The position numbers were made by a program, and so were the translations under genes. Of a stretch of 64,000 nt of DNA, positions 7,858 to 17,311 are shown in pieces (within the stretch, counting starts at the first letter, position 1; every line of letters begins with the position of its first letter). The notes beneath the pieces were generated by a model. That model had not been told where the DNA came from and did no database searches. It saw nothing but the letters and a program-made list of their open reading frames with translations. Source of the DNA: Gemmatimonadota bacterium (GTDB lineage: Bacteria > Gemmatimonadota > Gemmatimonadetes > Longimicrobiales > Gaopeijiaceae); NCBI GenBank assembly GCA_022571515.1, contig JACZXQ010000015.1, forward strand, positions 45,762 to 109,761, written 5' to 3'.

Positions 7858-10765
7858 CTAATAGCCCGACGCCAGAGTGCCGGTCACGTTGTAGACGGCC
7901 GGGTTCCGGACCCCGCTCATGTTGGCCGGCAGGATCGAATTTTCGGCGTCCGCTATGAGCGTCCCCGTGATGCCCGTCGCCATGCCGTTCGCGTCGAACT
8001 GGAGTATCCCGGTGAACGTGACGAGCACGCCCGGGAACCCTGCGACGCTCCCGCGACCCTGCGCGGTGAACGACCCGTCCGAGGCGACCGTGCCGGTAAG
8101 CTCGACCCACGGCGAGGGACCGGTGATCGTGATCGCCCCGTTCTCACCAAACGTCACGGTGAGCGCGCCCACGGTCGTCATCGTGATGAACGGCTCGTGA
8201 CCATTCGGGTCGGACGAGACGGTGATGCCAGTGTCGTATTGGAAGGCACAGGGGGGCACCCGCCGCCCCGGCCTGCTTCCAGGGCTGTGTGAGATCCAGC
8301 GTTCCGGAAACCACGACCAGATCGTCGTCGCCGGCGGATCCGCCGGCCCCCGGACTGGCCCCATCCCCACCACTCCCGCCGCTCAGACCAGCTCCTAAGT
8401 GGGCGTCTCCATCGGATCCTTCGCGAGTTGTACCACGCAGGTCCCCGCGACCTGGCGTTCCGACCGCGGTGCCGCCGGCCCCTCCCGGACCCCCTGGCTC
8501 AGGAACGGGCAACGCGCACATCGAAGCGCCTATGCCTCCGTTGCCCAGGAACATGTAGATGTCACCTCCCGTACCCGCTTCGCCGACGAAGAGGCCACCA
8601 CGGTTGTCGAAAATTTAGCTGTCTCCTCCATCGCCGCCGGTGGCGATCCCCGCTCCGCCGTGCGCGCCAGGTTTGAACTCGGCGCTTCCATCGCCGCCGT
8701 TCCCCACTTTGACATGTGCGAGGCCCCCCTGTCCCCCCTTGGACCGGATATTCGACCCTAACCTCGCCATGTTGAGGTTGATGTTCTCCGGGTTGGGGAT
8801 CGAGCTCGCTTGAACGATGTCGCCGATCAGACTCACTGAGGTCGTTCCGCCTACGTTGCCACCCCTACCTCCCACCGCGGTTGCGTTCCCCCCGACTTCC
8901 GCAGGTGCGCTCGATGTGGCGTGGGCTCCATGGAAGGGGTCCTCGACCAACGCATCCCCGCCGGGCCCGCCACGGCCATTGATGGCGTAGTTGAACTCGA
9001 GTCCATTGCCGAACGTTGTGACGGTCCCTCCGACGACGAGCCGTGGCGTGCCGGAGTGCCCGCCGTCTCCGCCCCGAGCCATCGCATTGCGCCCGCGGGC
9101 GTAGGCGTGCCCGCCGGCCCCGCCCGCAGCGACGAAGAACTTGAGGGAGTTGGTTTGTATGTCTACCGGATCGTGATCGCGAAGAACGAGATTGCCGGTC
9201 ACCTCGACTCGAACCTTTCCTCCATCTCCCCCGTTTCCTCCGACCGCCTCCACGCCATCCGCGTCGGACCACCCGTTCCCACCGTCGCCACCACTCTGGC
9301 CATCGACCGTGCTGTTGGTGAACTCGGCGTCGCCCGAGCACCTGATGGTCACACCCGCCCCGTCTTCACCGTTCCCCCCGGTCGGCGATCCGTTGGCGCC
9401 GTTGGCGGCGCTACCGAAGACGTAGAACTCAGTGTGCAGGAAGAAACAGGGGTCCACATGAGGATATGTCTTGAGCACTGCGCCGCTCGGCGCAGCGCCG
9501 TGCTCGGTGTTGCTGACGAGCATCTCACCCGCCGAAGCGATCGTCGCGTTTTCCGTGGTTAACGGACCGTCCGTGGTGAGACTCAACCCGGGAAGCGTGG
9601 TGGCTCCACCCGCGCATAGGTTTTCGATGGTGCCCGAGATCGTGAGGCTCGTCGCCGCGTTCACGTCGATTCTCACGCAGTCGCCCGTGAGCGTGCCGTC
9701 GATCGTCACCGGGCCTGTGGCGTTGAGCACCAGATCACTCGTCACCGTGATCGTCACACCCGCTGGGATCGTCACCTGAGCCACGGTCATGGTACCGCCG
9801 ATGTCCTGATCGGTCGTAGGTTCGAACGGTAGAGGCACCAGGATCACGGTCGTCGTGGTCGAGCCCGTCACATTGCCGCTCGTCGCGGTGATCGTTGCCG
9901 TACCTTCGGCCACGCCCGTCACCAGGCCCGTAGCGCTCACCGACGCGATCGTTGCGTCCGACGACGACCAGCCCACCTCCGCCCCAGCCATCGCATTGCC
10001 GTTCGCGTCGCTCACTACTGCCGTCATCTGTTGATCCGCGCCGATCGAGACGGTCGGGTCCGCGGGCGTCACGATCACCGTGGCCGCTACCTGCTGAACC
10101 ACCACTGCACCCGTGCCCGACAGTGCGGCGCTCGTCGCTGTGACCGTCGCGTTACCGTTGGCCACGGCAGTTGACCAGGCCCGTAGCCTCCACAGTGACC
10201 ACGGCGGCGTCCGACGTTCCCCACGTGAACGTACCTCCGGCCACCGTGTTGCCGTTCGCGTCGACCAACGTTGCGCTGAGCTGGGAAGTAGCACCCAGGG
10301 CGTTCAGGTTCACCGTGCCCGGCGTGACCGCCACACCCGAAGGATCTCCCGCTACCGCCGTGGCCGTGAACACCAGTGGCGCCCGAGGCTCGGGATCGTT
10401 GCCGTCACGGTCTGCTGGCCTGCCGTGGGGCCCAGTGTCCATGCAGTCGATGCGGTTCCGTCCGCTCCCGTCGTCGACGACGGCGGGTTCACCGTGCCGC
10501 CGCCGGTGGTCACCGCCCAGGTGATCTGGACGTTGGCCAACAGGCTGCCGTTCTGGTCCGTTACAATCACGGCGATGCTGAGTGGCAGCGCCGTGCCCGC
10601 CACGGCCGTTTGGGTGTCGCCCGAAGCTGAGGCGCCCGTGGGCACCAGAGCGGGAGGTGGTGGAGTACCAGAGTCGCCACCGTCACCGCGGGAGCTTAGA
10701 AGAACGGCGAACAGGAACAGGACTACGGCTCGCACGGAGGAACGCTCGCCGATGGCTCGATTCAT
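7858..10765 (-). pseudogene. Broken Ig-like/glycine-rich surface lipoprotein
   Basis: One reading can be followed across four interruptions. From ATG 10765: a signal peptide ending LLSSR where a lipobox Cys is expected, then a Big-type Ig-like domain (DQNGSLLANVQITWAV). A frameshift at the C-run 10382-10384 leads into a second Ig-like domain. A +1 at 10169 leads into a third (VSIGADQQMTAVVSDANGNAM). A parallel-beta, Gly-rich stretch follows with many GGDGG/GGNGG motifs. An in-frame TAA at 8615 is followed by matching sequence in the same frame. A further shift in the G6 run at 8251-8256 leads to the C-terminal VTFTGIL domain ending at 7858. Intact relatives would be secreted adhesin-like proteins of about 960 residues. 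Homopolymer positions mean sequencing error remains possible. Confidence 0.8.
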
Positions 10766-10884
10766 TGATCTGAAAGCTGTGAGTGGGGGTGTCGCATTGG
10801 AGCGACGCCCAGCCCCACACCTACAGTTTGGGAACGCCGAGCCTTCGACCGCAAGCATCATGTTCGTGCACGTACCTAGGCCGA

Positions 10885-11523
10885 TCAGCCGTGCTTCACG
10901 GGTGTCTGCGAGGCCGATCCGATTCGCAGGAGTTGGTCGAGGGTGTGGGCGACCAGCATTACATAGTTCTCGAGCCTCACGGGGTCCGTCACCACACCGG
11001 TGGTCTGTACGATCACGTCGCGGGCACCCTCGCTGAGCTTGCGTCGCCGAGACCATGAAGGCCTCCGGATCTCGAGGCGCAACGAAGGCTGCACCATTAT
11101 CAGGCCCCGAACCTCAGAGCTGTTGAGAAGCGACCGAGCCCGGCCCTCGTTGTTCGTGCGGGTGACGTATTTTTCGTCGAACATCCGACTGCCCACCTTT
11201 ATGGTTCGCGCTCGCAGCACGATGTCGAATCTCGAGAGCCAATTGCGGCGGGCCACGGTGAGCTTGAAGTCATCGGAACCGGTGAACGGAGCGCGAATGC
11301 GGGTGTAGGTGACCGCCGTCTGCCCGGTGTTGACCGTATAGGTGTCGAGCACGATGGTCCAGCGGAGATGCTGGAAGACGGCTTTGTCTTTCACCGGCCA
11401 GGCCCCTTCCACGCATTGGCCGTCCAGGGCGGCAGCGACGGCGTGCCATGCCTCCCGTCGCGTCAGTTCTGGGCCGGCGTCATCCGGGCGGCCCTGCCGG
11501 GATTTTTTCTTGAAGAGCGCCAT
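10885..11523 (-). CDS. Hypothetical protein
   Basis: A 212-residue basic protein beginning MALFKKKSRQG, with no signal peptide or membrane segment. It has a mixed alpha/beta pattern with an Arg-rich patch (RRPSWSRRRKL, about 150-160). ATG at 11523 is preceded by GAAAGGGG. It is separated by 119 bp from the broken surface protein gene downstream. I do not recognise the family. Confidence 0.65.
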   Translation of the reverse strand: MALFKKKSRQGRPDDAGPELTRREAWHAVAAALDGQCVEGAWPVKDKAVFQHLRWTIVLDTYTVNTGQTAVTYTRIRAPFTGSDDFKLTVARRNWLSRFDIVLRARTIKVGSRMFDEKYVTRTNNEGRARSLLNSSEVRGLIMVQPSLRLEIRRPSWSRRRKLSEGARDVIVQTTGVVTDPVRLENYVMLVAHTLDQLLRIGSASQTPVKHG

Positions 11524-11607
11524 CCACTACCCCTTTCCAGTCATCTCGAGTACTACGAGATCACCATTCAACCTCTTCCACGCCGCAAAGCGGTTCCGGC
11601 AAAACCC

Positions 11608-11655
11608 TTGACGGCATTGAAGTTTCGTGCAAAATAGAACCTACGCTCTAGTTCT
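11608..11655 (+). promoter_or_regulatory. Candidate promoter with overlapping operator for tandem tetR genes
   Basis: TTGACG (11608-11613) is spaced 17 bp from AAAATA (11631-11636). An inverted repeat AGAAC-N10-GTTCT (11636-11655) overlaps the expected start site, which fits autorepression by the TetR protein encoded 18 bp downstream. Confidence 0.45.
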
Positions 11656-11673
11656 CCAGATGATCGATGAACG

Positions 11674-12390
11674 GTGTCTGAACCCTCCCCGAGCGAGTTT
11701 GTCCAACCGCCCAAGCAGGCTCGGAGCCGACGTACGCTCGAACGCATCGCGCGAGCTGCCCTTGAGCTTATGGCGGAGCAGGGCGTTGAAGCCACCACCG
11801 TGGCGCAGATTGTTGGACGTGCCGGTTCGTCCATAGGGTCCTTCTATGCCCGCTTCTCGGGTAAGGATGAGTTGATCCACTACCTCGAGGAACGGGTCTG
11901 GTCTGACGTGCGCGCAAGGTGGGACGATGCGCTGGCCTCCGACGCATGGAAGGATTTGTCGCTGCCGGACGTGGTGGCGGGTGTAGTCCGGCTCATCATC
12001 CAGGTGGAGCAGATGGCGGGAAAGGCAAGGCACGCCTTGGCTTTCTCCCCGAAGAACGCCTATGGCAAACCTCCTCCTCACCGTCTCTTCGCGGCCCACC
12101 TCGAGGCGGGAGTCGGCGCGCTCCTGCTCAACATGAGAGATCAGATCGGACATCCCCGCCCCGATGATGCGGTCGCGATCGGATATCGAACGATAGCGGC
12201 GGCCGCTCGCGAGTTCGCCGTCTCGGACGGGCATCCGTCCTCCGATGATTCCGCCATGCCGCCGAACGGCGTGGACCGGGAGACCCTCCAGGCCGAGCTC
12301 TCGTTGATGTTCCTCTCCTATCTAGGGACAGCCCCAACCTTTGGGGCCGATTCTCCGGAGGACGTGGACTTCTTCGAGATCTGGAGCTAG
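11674..12390 (+). CDS. TetR-family transcriptional regulator (copy 1)
   Basis: A 238-residue TetR-type repressor. The N-terminal DNA-binding domain (about 17-65) has TLERIARAALELMAEQGVEATTVAQI and SSIGSFYARFSGKDEL, the typical HTH with the FYxxFxxKxxL end. The remaining helices form the ligand and dimer domain. GTG start at 11674. It is paralogous to the next gene: both have PPKQxRSR before the HTH, FYARF after it and DQIGHP in the ligand domain. No target gene is adjacent except the following tetR. Confidence 0.88.
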   Translation: MSEPSPSEFVQPPKQARSRRTLERIARAALELMAEQGVEATTVAQIVGRAGSSIGSFYARFSGKDELIHYLEERVWSDVRARWDDALASDAWKDLSLPDVVAGVVRLIIQVEQMAGKARHALAFSPKNAYGKPPPHRLFAAHLEAGVGALLLNMRDQIGHPRPDDAVAIGYRTIAAAAREFAVSDGHPSSDDSAMPPNGVDRETLQAELSLMFLSYLGTAPTFGADSPEDVDFFEIWS

Positions 12391-12468
12391 CCCCGATGGT
12401 GACGATCCCCTTTTAGTTGCGCCATTCTAGTGGATCCTCTAAATTGAATCTGAATTCACCTTCCGATA

Positions 12469-13140
12469 TTGGATCTGGAGGCCCGCGCGCCGGTGGAAGA
12501 CTTTCCTGGCGTACACCCACCCAAGCAGAAGCGTAGCCGGCAGACGTTCGAAAAGCTCGTCTCGGCTGCCCAGGACCTCATTCTCGAGCGGGGTGTCGAA
12601 GCCACCACCGTTCACGACATCATCGACCGTGCTGAGGTCGGGGTTGGAGCGTTTTACGCCCGCTTCGAGGGGCGCGAGGCCCTCATGGGTTACATGCGGG
12701 AGCGCCTCTGGTCCGAGGCCACTCGAGGCTGGGACGAGTTTCTGGATCCTGCCAAGTGGAAGAATGCGCCGGCCAGTGGCGTGGTCACGGGCTTTGTCAG
12801 GATCCTCGTCGTATGGAATGACCAGCACGGTCCCATGCAGCGCGCCTATCTCGTCGACGCGCTGAGGCACCGAGACCGCGACGTGCTCGCGCGCATCTCA
12901 GAGCTGGACAATGGGATCGCCGACCGCGTCACCGCGCTGCTCTTCGAGCGCACCGATCAGATCGGGCATCCCAAGCCGGTGACCGCAACCCGGCTGGCCA
13001 CCCTTCAGCTTCTGGCCACACTCCGAAGTCGCAACCTCTTCGCGACGGAGGAGTTCGAGGAGGGCATCACCAGCGATGCGCTGATCGCGGAGCTCACGCG
13101 GGTGTTCCTGTCCTATCTCGAGATCCGGTGTGACTCATAG
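12469..13140 (+). CDS. TetR-family transcriptional regulator (copy 2)
   Basis: A 223-residue TetR-type regulator. The HTH region (about 22-70) reads FEKLVSAAQDLILERGVEAT followed by GAFYARFEGREAL. The frame has no ATG before the conserved region, so TTG at 12469 is used (stop at 12451 upstream); no good Shine-Dalgarno is seen. It is 78 bp downstream of its paralogue and probably co-transcribed. It converges on arsM, with a hairpin between. Confidence 0.85.
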   Translation: MDLEARAPVEDFPGVHPPKQKRSRQTFEKLVSAAQDLILERGVEATTVHDIIDRAEVGVGAFYARFEGREALMGYMRERLWSEATRGWDEFLDPAKWKNAPASGVVTGFVRILVVWNDQHGPMQRAYLVDALRHRDRDVLARISELDNGIADRVTALLFERTDQIGHPKPVTATRLATLQLLATLRSRNLFATEEFEEGITSDALIAELTRVFLSYLEIRCDS

Positions 13141-13157
13141 AGGGTCTGATGGAGGGT

Positions 13158-13182
13158 GGGCTCCCTGGCACGTTGGGAGCCT
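13158..13182. terminator. Hairpin between convergent tetR and arsM
   Basis: GGCTCCC and GGGAGCC pair across a 9-nt loop, with a flanking G-T pair. There is no T-run, as is common for intergenic hairpins in this high-GC window. It sits between convergent stops, so it may end transcription in both directions. Confidence 0.45.
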
Positions 13183-13204
13183 CCCCGCCGTCAGCTCAGC
13201 ACCG

Positions 13205-14017
13205 TCACCCCATGGGTTTGATGCCGCTCAGGATCGCACCCCGCACGGATTCGGCGAATCTGATGACCTCATCAGCAAGCTCAGGCTTCGCCTCCAGGAG
13301 CTGGCGAGCCACCGGCGTGGACGAGAGCGCCTCGGGCGGGTAGGCACGCTCCCCTGTGATGGCGACATCCTCGAAGCCGGCCGCCCGGAGCTCAGCGACG
13401 TACTCATCGCGAGGCACCGGCAGGCACGCCGTCACCAGTTCGGCTTCCTCGCGCAGGTGGTCAGGGACGGCAGCCTCGGATATGAGGTCGGAGATGACGA
13501 GGCGCCCGCCCGGCTTCAAGACGCGGTACGCCTCTCCGAGGGCCAGGGAACGCTCGGGGGAAAGGTTCAACACGCAGTTCGAGATCACAACATCGACCGA
13601 TTCGTCCGCGACGGGTAGTGCTTCGACCTCCCCCAACCGGAATTCCACGTTGTCCGCTCCGCGCTCCGATGCCGTCTTGCGCGCCCGTTCGAGCATCTCC
13701 GGTGTCATGTCTACCCCGATCACGCGACCCGTCGGGCCGACCTTCGAGGCCGCGATGAAGCAGTCCAGGCCGGCGCCAGAGCCTAGGTCGAGCACCGTCT
13801 GGCCGGGTTGCAAGTCGGCGGCCGCGACCGGATTGCCGGAACCGAGTCCGAGGTTTGCTTCGGCCGGAGCCCCGGCGAGGTCCTCGGCGGTGTAGCCGAT
13901 CGCCTCCGAGAGCGCCGCTTCGGATGTGCCGCAGCACGAAGGACCGCAGCCCGTGCCTTCTGCCGCGATTGAGCCGTAGAGCTGTCGCACCGCAGACCGG
14001 ATCGTTTGAAATTTCAC
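13205..14017 (-). CDS. arsM: Arsenite S-adenosylmethionine methyltransferase
   Basis: A 270-residue Rossmann methyltransferase. SAM-binding VLDLGSGAGLDCFIA is at about 75-89, and GVDMTPEMLERAR is the second SAM motif. Cys148 (ISNCVLNLSP) and Cys198 (ACLPVP) are 50 residues apart, the same spacing as the arsenic-binding pair Cys174/Cys224 of the well-studied algal ArsM. An extra CGPSCC cluster lies at 24-29. ArsM methylates trivalent arsenic to volatile or excreted products. GTG at 14017 has GGAG upstream. It follows the Cys-rich MarR gene by 43 bp and has its own copy of the shared inverted repeat. Confidence 0.93.
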   Translation of the reverse strand: MKFQTIRSAVRQLYGSIAAEGTGCGPSCCGTSEAALSEAIGYTAEDLAGAPAEANLGLGSGNPVAAADLQPGQTVLDLGSGAGLDCFIAASKVGPTGRVIGVDMTPEMLERARKTASERGADNVEFRLGEVEALPVADESVDVVISNCVLNLSPERSLALGEAYRVLKPGGRLVISDLISEAAVPDHLREEAELVTACLPVPRDEYVAELRAAGFEDVAITGERAYPPEALSSTPVARQLLEAKPELADEVIRFAESVRGAILSGIKPMG

Positions 14018-14029
14018 GCTTCACTCCAT

Positions 14030-14046
14030 GGTTGCTATATACAACT
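14030..14046. promoter_or_regulatory. Candidate MarR operator upstream of arsM
   Basis: GGTTGC-TATAT-ACAACT, a 6-5-6 inverted repeat with two off-symmetry bases, lies 13-29 bp before the arsM start. It matches the repeat in front of the marR gene (14576-14592) in arm sequence and spacing. Confidence 0.55.
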
Positions 14047-14060
14047 ATTGAACGCAAGAA

Positions 14061-14555
14061 CTATCTGACCACGCAGCAACTGCCTCCGCGGGCCTCGACA
14101 CCTGCGGCGTAGGAGGACGCCAGGCCACGCACGACACCTGTGACCGCCTTGCGTGATTGGCCGTCGAGGTGCTCCAGCAGCCTGACCGACTCGCTCAAGA
14201 GATCCTCCATGATGGCCTGGTTGATCGCCTCCCCTCTGGGAGACGGACGAATCCGCAGAATCCGGCGATCCTCGGGATCGGGCTCCTTGAGCACGAAGCC
14301 AAGTTCCTCGAGTGAGTTTACAAGACGGCTCGCAGAACTCTTTTCGAGGTAAAGGCGCGCAGCGAGTTCGTTGACGCTCAGGCACGCGCCGTCACAGATG
14401 GCCTTCAAGCCGTAACATTGGCTCGGCGACATACCGTAGCAACACGCTCGGTCCCGGTCGCGGAATTGAATCACCCGCACCATCTCCAATAGGGCGTCAG
14501 TGAATTCGGTGGCCTCGAGGCGAAGCGTCGGATCGACGGAAACAGCTGTGGACAT
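14061..14555 (-). CDS. Cys-rich MarR-family regulator, probable arsenic/thiol sensor
   Basis: A 164-residue winged-helix MarR protein. The HTH and wing run about 60-105 (LSVNELAARLYLEKSSASRL, then DPEDRRILRI). It has seven cysteines: 38, 39 and 47 (RACCYGMSPSQC), 54 and 58, and a C-terminal 160-161 pair (GGSCCVVR). Soft-metal or arsenic binding through these thiols would fit its position directly upstream of arsM. The regulator-ligand link is inference. Two matching inverted repeats, before this gene and before arsM, are the likely binding sites. ATG at 14555 with AGGAGA upstream. Confidence 0.88.
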   Translation of the reverse strand: MSTAVSVDPTLRLEATEFTDALLEMVRVIQFRDRDRACCYGMSPSQCYGLKAICDGACLSVNELAARLYLEKSSASRLVNSLEELGFVLKEPDPEDRRILRIRPSPRGEAINQAIMEDLLSESVRLLEHLDGQSRKAVTGVVRGLASSYAAGVEARGGSCCVVR

Positions 14556-14575
14556 ACGCGAGTCATTCTCCTGTC

Positions 14576-14592
14576 AGTTGTAACCCACAACT
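14576..14592. promoter_or_regulatory. Candidate MarR operator upstream of marR
   Basis: AGTTGT-AACCC-ACAACT is a perfect 6-5-6 inverted repeat ending 20 bp before the marR start codon. The half-site pattern recurs before arsM. Its position fits autoregulation. Confidence 0.6.
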
Positions 14593-14663
14593 AATAATGA
14601 AGACGGGATACCCGGTCAAGTGTTTGGGTCGGGTGGTCAGCCTGCGGTGGCCCGGCCTCGTTG

Positions 14664-14692
14664 GGGACCGGCGACGCGCGGCCGCCGGTCCC
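14664..14692. terminator. Strong 10-bp hairpin between marR promoter region and protease gene end
   Basis: GGGACCGGCG pairs perfectly with CGCCGGTCCC across a 9-nt loop. It lies 12 bp beyond the stop of the leftward metalloprotease gene's neighbour region, so it could insulate the marR-arsM unit from the protease gene. There is no T-run. Confidence 0.45.
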
Positions 14693-14704
14693 TACCACGA
14701 GGTC

Positions 14705-17233
14705 CTACCAGGCCGTGCAGGTCAGCGGAGCGTCCTGGATGAGCCCGGCCCATGATGGGAGTGACCAAAGGCCCGGGTCCCCGATGGGGCTTCCCGGAGG
14801 CGCCGCCACCGAGGCGGGGGTCTGGCCGGGATCCATCGGCCTATCGAGGAATCGCCGCACGTCTTTGGCGATCAGGTAGAAGTGCGCACGGTCGGCGTCA
14901 CCGCTGTCCGAAGCGGTCCACTGCTCGGAGCGTTCAGCGAGATCGTCCAGTGCGAGCGACGCCACGGCCCTCACCTGCGGCATCGGCGCCCGAGCCGCGA
15001 GGCCCATGAGCCTGTCCACGACCACGCGCTGTACGGCACGGCTTACCTCGGCCTCATAGCCGTTGTCGACATCGGCTTCGAACGTGGCCTCGACCAGCTC
15101 GCGGATTACGTCGCCGAGGCCCGGAAGGTTGTGATCCCTGGCCTCCTGCTGCACCAGCCTGGCAGCCCGTTCAGGCTGGAGAATCATCGCGACGGTATTG
15201 TCGGCGGCCACCACCGCCGGAGAGATCGCGTCGAACACCAGGCCAGTATACCTCCGGAACAGCTCCCGATGGAGCCTGTAGCCGGCGGGTCGCGGAGGGA
15301 TGAGTTCGAGGACATTGTCCGGAAGCGTGAGCTCGGAAGGGTCGAGGGTCCGCAAGAGGGCCTCCATGGCACGTTCCTGCTCGCTCCCCGGAACGGGTCG
15401 AAGGGGCTGCTGCCCGTCGCCGCGAAGGGCATAGGTGTAGTAGAGCCCGCCCAGCACCTTGGCGGTGGCCTCCACCTGATAGCGGTGGTGCAGGTACAGC
15501 GGAACAAGAGCCTCCTCCAGGGTGGCGAGTGGCTGTCCATTCCGGATGGCCGCCTCGCTGAAGTTGGAGAGCGCCACACTGCGAACGTCCATCATGCGGT
15601 CGAGTTCGGTGGCGGCGTTCGCGCCGTTGTCCCACAGGTGGGCGAGCGGGTGGGCGCTTCCCGCCGGCCGGGCGTCCTGGTCGGTGATGAACGTGATGCC
15701 GTCGTCAAGGGCATCCTCGAGAATCCGGTCGAGCGCGGCTGCCTCGTCTGTCCCCCCCGGGAAGTCCTGATAACCATATCTGATCGCCACCTTGTCCCAG
15801 GCGCCGATTTCGTTCTCGTAGGCGTCGAGCACATCGATCCGGCCGCCGTTCAGGCCGATGCGCGGATGCGGGTAGTCCATGACCGACTGAGGTCCGTCCG
15901 AGCGTTGCGTGCTCGCGATGTAGTTGTGCGAGAGCCCGAGCGTGTGCCCGATCTCGTGGGCGGAGAGCTGTCGGATGCGAGCCAGCGCCATCTCGCTCAT
16001 CGCTGTCGGCACCGCATCACCGTCGTCGTACGGCGAGAGCAGTCCCTCGGCCAAGAGGTAGTCCTGCCGGACCCGCAGCGAGCCGATCGTGACGTGGCCC
16101 TTGAGGATCTCGCCGGTGCGCGGGTCGCGTACGGAACTGCCGTAGCTCCACCCCCGGGTCGAGCGGTGCACCCATTGGATCACGTTGTAGCGGAGGTCCA
16201 TCGGGTCGGCGTCGTCGGGCAGCACCTCGACACGGAACGCGTTCCTGTATCCCGCGGCCTCGAAGGCCTGGTTCCACATGTTGCCGCCCGTGATGAGAGC
16301 AGTGCGGACCGGCTCCGGCGTGCCGGGATCCAGATAGTAGATGATGGGCTCGACCGGATCGCTGACCGCGGCGGACGGATCCACTTTCTCCAGGCGGTGA
16401 CGGGAGATGTAGCGCTTGGCCAAGGGCTCCCCGATGGGGGTGGCAAAGTCCATGAACGAGATGCCGCCGTACCCGGCTCTGGGGTCGGCCGCGCGCGGCT
16501 CGTATCCGGTGGGAAGCTCGACAAACGAGTGATGCTGCCGAACGGTCAGCGCTCCGGCGCTGGCGGATACGCTCCGAACCAGGCTGCCGGGGTCGTCCGA
16601 GGTAAACGTGAGCGTCACTTCGATCTCGGAGTTCTTGGGAAACGTGCGCGTGCGAGCTAGATAGAGCGCGCTCCGCCCCTTGTCGAGTTTCCACGTTCCC
16701 TGGTTCGATCTGCGCAGCGACGGGATCACTCCGTGCCAGTCGGTGAGGAAGAAGTCCGTGGCGTCGACCAGGACGCGAGCGTCCGTCTGGGCCGCGATCT
16801 CCCATCCCCAATGCACCGAGGGTGGGAACCCGTCCAACACGGACTTTCGCTCCATGGGGTCATCACTGATCGCCCGAAAGCGTTGGTTCGGCTCCTCCAT
16901 GAGCACACGCGGCCCGACTCGGCGGAACACCACCACGTGCTGCGGGCCGAGGTCGCCCCGGTTCAGCCCCAGGTCGTTCTGGCCGAGGCCTGCCGGCAGA
17001 GACGTGTAGTGAAGCAACTCCTCCTCGAAGCGACCGATCTCCATCCACATCTTGCCCTCGTCCGCATCCCAGAACAGCGGGATGAAGCCGTCCATCTTCT
17101 GCATGCCCTCGGTCTTCCCTTCGATCGAGGGAACGGTGTCCGCGTCTTGCGCGTTGGCCTCGCCGGCTCCACCGAAAAGCATGGTGCTCAGCGTGAACCC
17201 CGTCATGATGGCACTGAACGACGCACGGTACAT
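14705..17233 (-). CDS. Secreted zinc-dependent metalloprotease, DUF5117/DUF5118-like
   Basis: An 842-residue exported protein. The signal peptide covers residues 1-29 (ending EANAQ). DUF5118/DUF5117-type domains fill roughly 35-330 (MDGFIPLFWDADEGKMWMEI, then GPQHVVVFRRVGPRVLMEEPN). The metzincin zinc motif HEIGHTLGLSHN is at about 423-434, followed by an SVMDYPHPRI Met-turn. The C-terminal part is helical. It should act in the periplasm or outside the cell as a peptidase; the substrate is unknown. Such proteins are often present in many copies in Gemmatimonadota genomes (recalled, not tested). ATG at 17233. Confidence 0.88.
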   Translation of the reverse strand: MYRASFSAIMTGFTLSTMLFGGAGEANAQDADTVPSIEGKTEGMQKMDGFIPLFWDADEGKMWMEIGRFEEELLHYTSLPAGLGQNDLGLNRGDLGPQHVVVFRRVGPRVLMEEPNQRFRAISDDPMERKSVLDGFPPSVHWGWEIAAQTDARVLVDATDFFLTDWHGVIPSLRRSNQGTWKLDKGRSALYLARTRTFPKNSEIEVTLTFTSDDPGSLVRSVSASAGALTVRQHHSFVELPTGYEPRAADPRAGYGGISFMDFATPIGEPLAKRYISRHRLEKVDPSAAVSDPVEPIIYYLDPGTPEPVRTALITGGNMWNQAFEAAGYRNAFRVEVLPDDADPMDLRYNVIQWVHRSTRGWSYGSSVRDPRTGEILKGHVTIGSLRVRQDYLLAEGLLSPYDDGDAVPTAMSEMALARIRQLSAHEIGHTLGLSHNYIASTQRSDGPQSVMDYPHPRIGLNGGRIDVLDAYENEIGAWDKVAIRYGYQDFPGGTDEAAALDRILEDALDDGITFITDQDARPAGSAHPLAHLWDNGANAATELDRMMDVRSVALSNFSEAAIRNGQPLATLEEALVPLYLHHRYQVEATAKVLGGLYYTYALRGDGQQPLRPVPGSEQERAMEALLRTLDPSELTLPDNVLELIPPRPAGYRLHRELFRRYTGLVFDAISPAVVAADNTVAMILQPERAARLVQQEARDHNLPGLGDVIRELVEATFEADVDNGYEAEVSRAVQRVVVDRLMGLAARAPMPQVRAVASLALDDLAERSEQWTASDSGDADRAHFYLIAKDVRRFLDRPMDPGQTPASVAAPPGSPIGDPGLWSLPSWAGLIQDAPLTCTAW

Positions 17234-17311
17234 GTGATCCTCCTCCGAGCCCGTCGGCAGGCGGTGAGATTTGTGAGGGGTGGAGAATGTGGTCCAGCCG
17301 GACCGTGGACG

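Noticed and set aside
14882..16660. 592-residue plus-strand ORF
   Set aside because: Lies wholly antisense to the DUF5117-type metalloprotease with its HEIGHTLGLSHN motif; Arg/Val/His-rich composition typical of antisense GC-rich frames.
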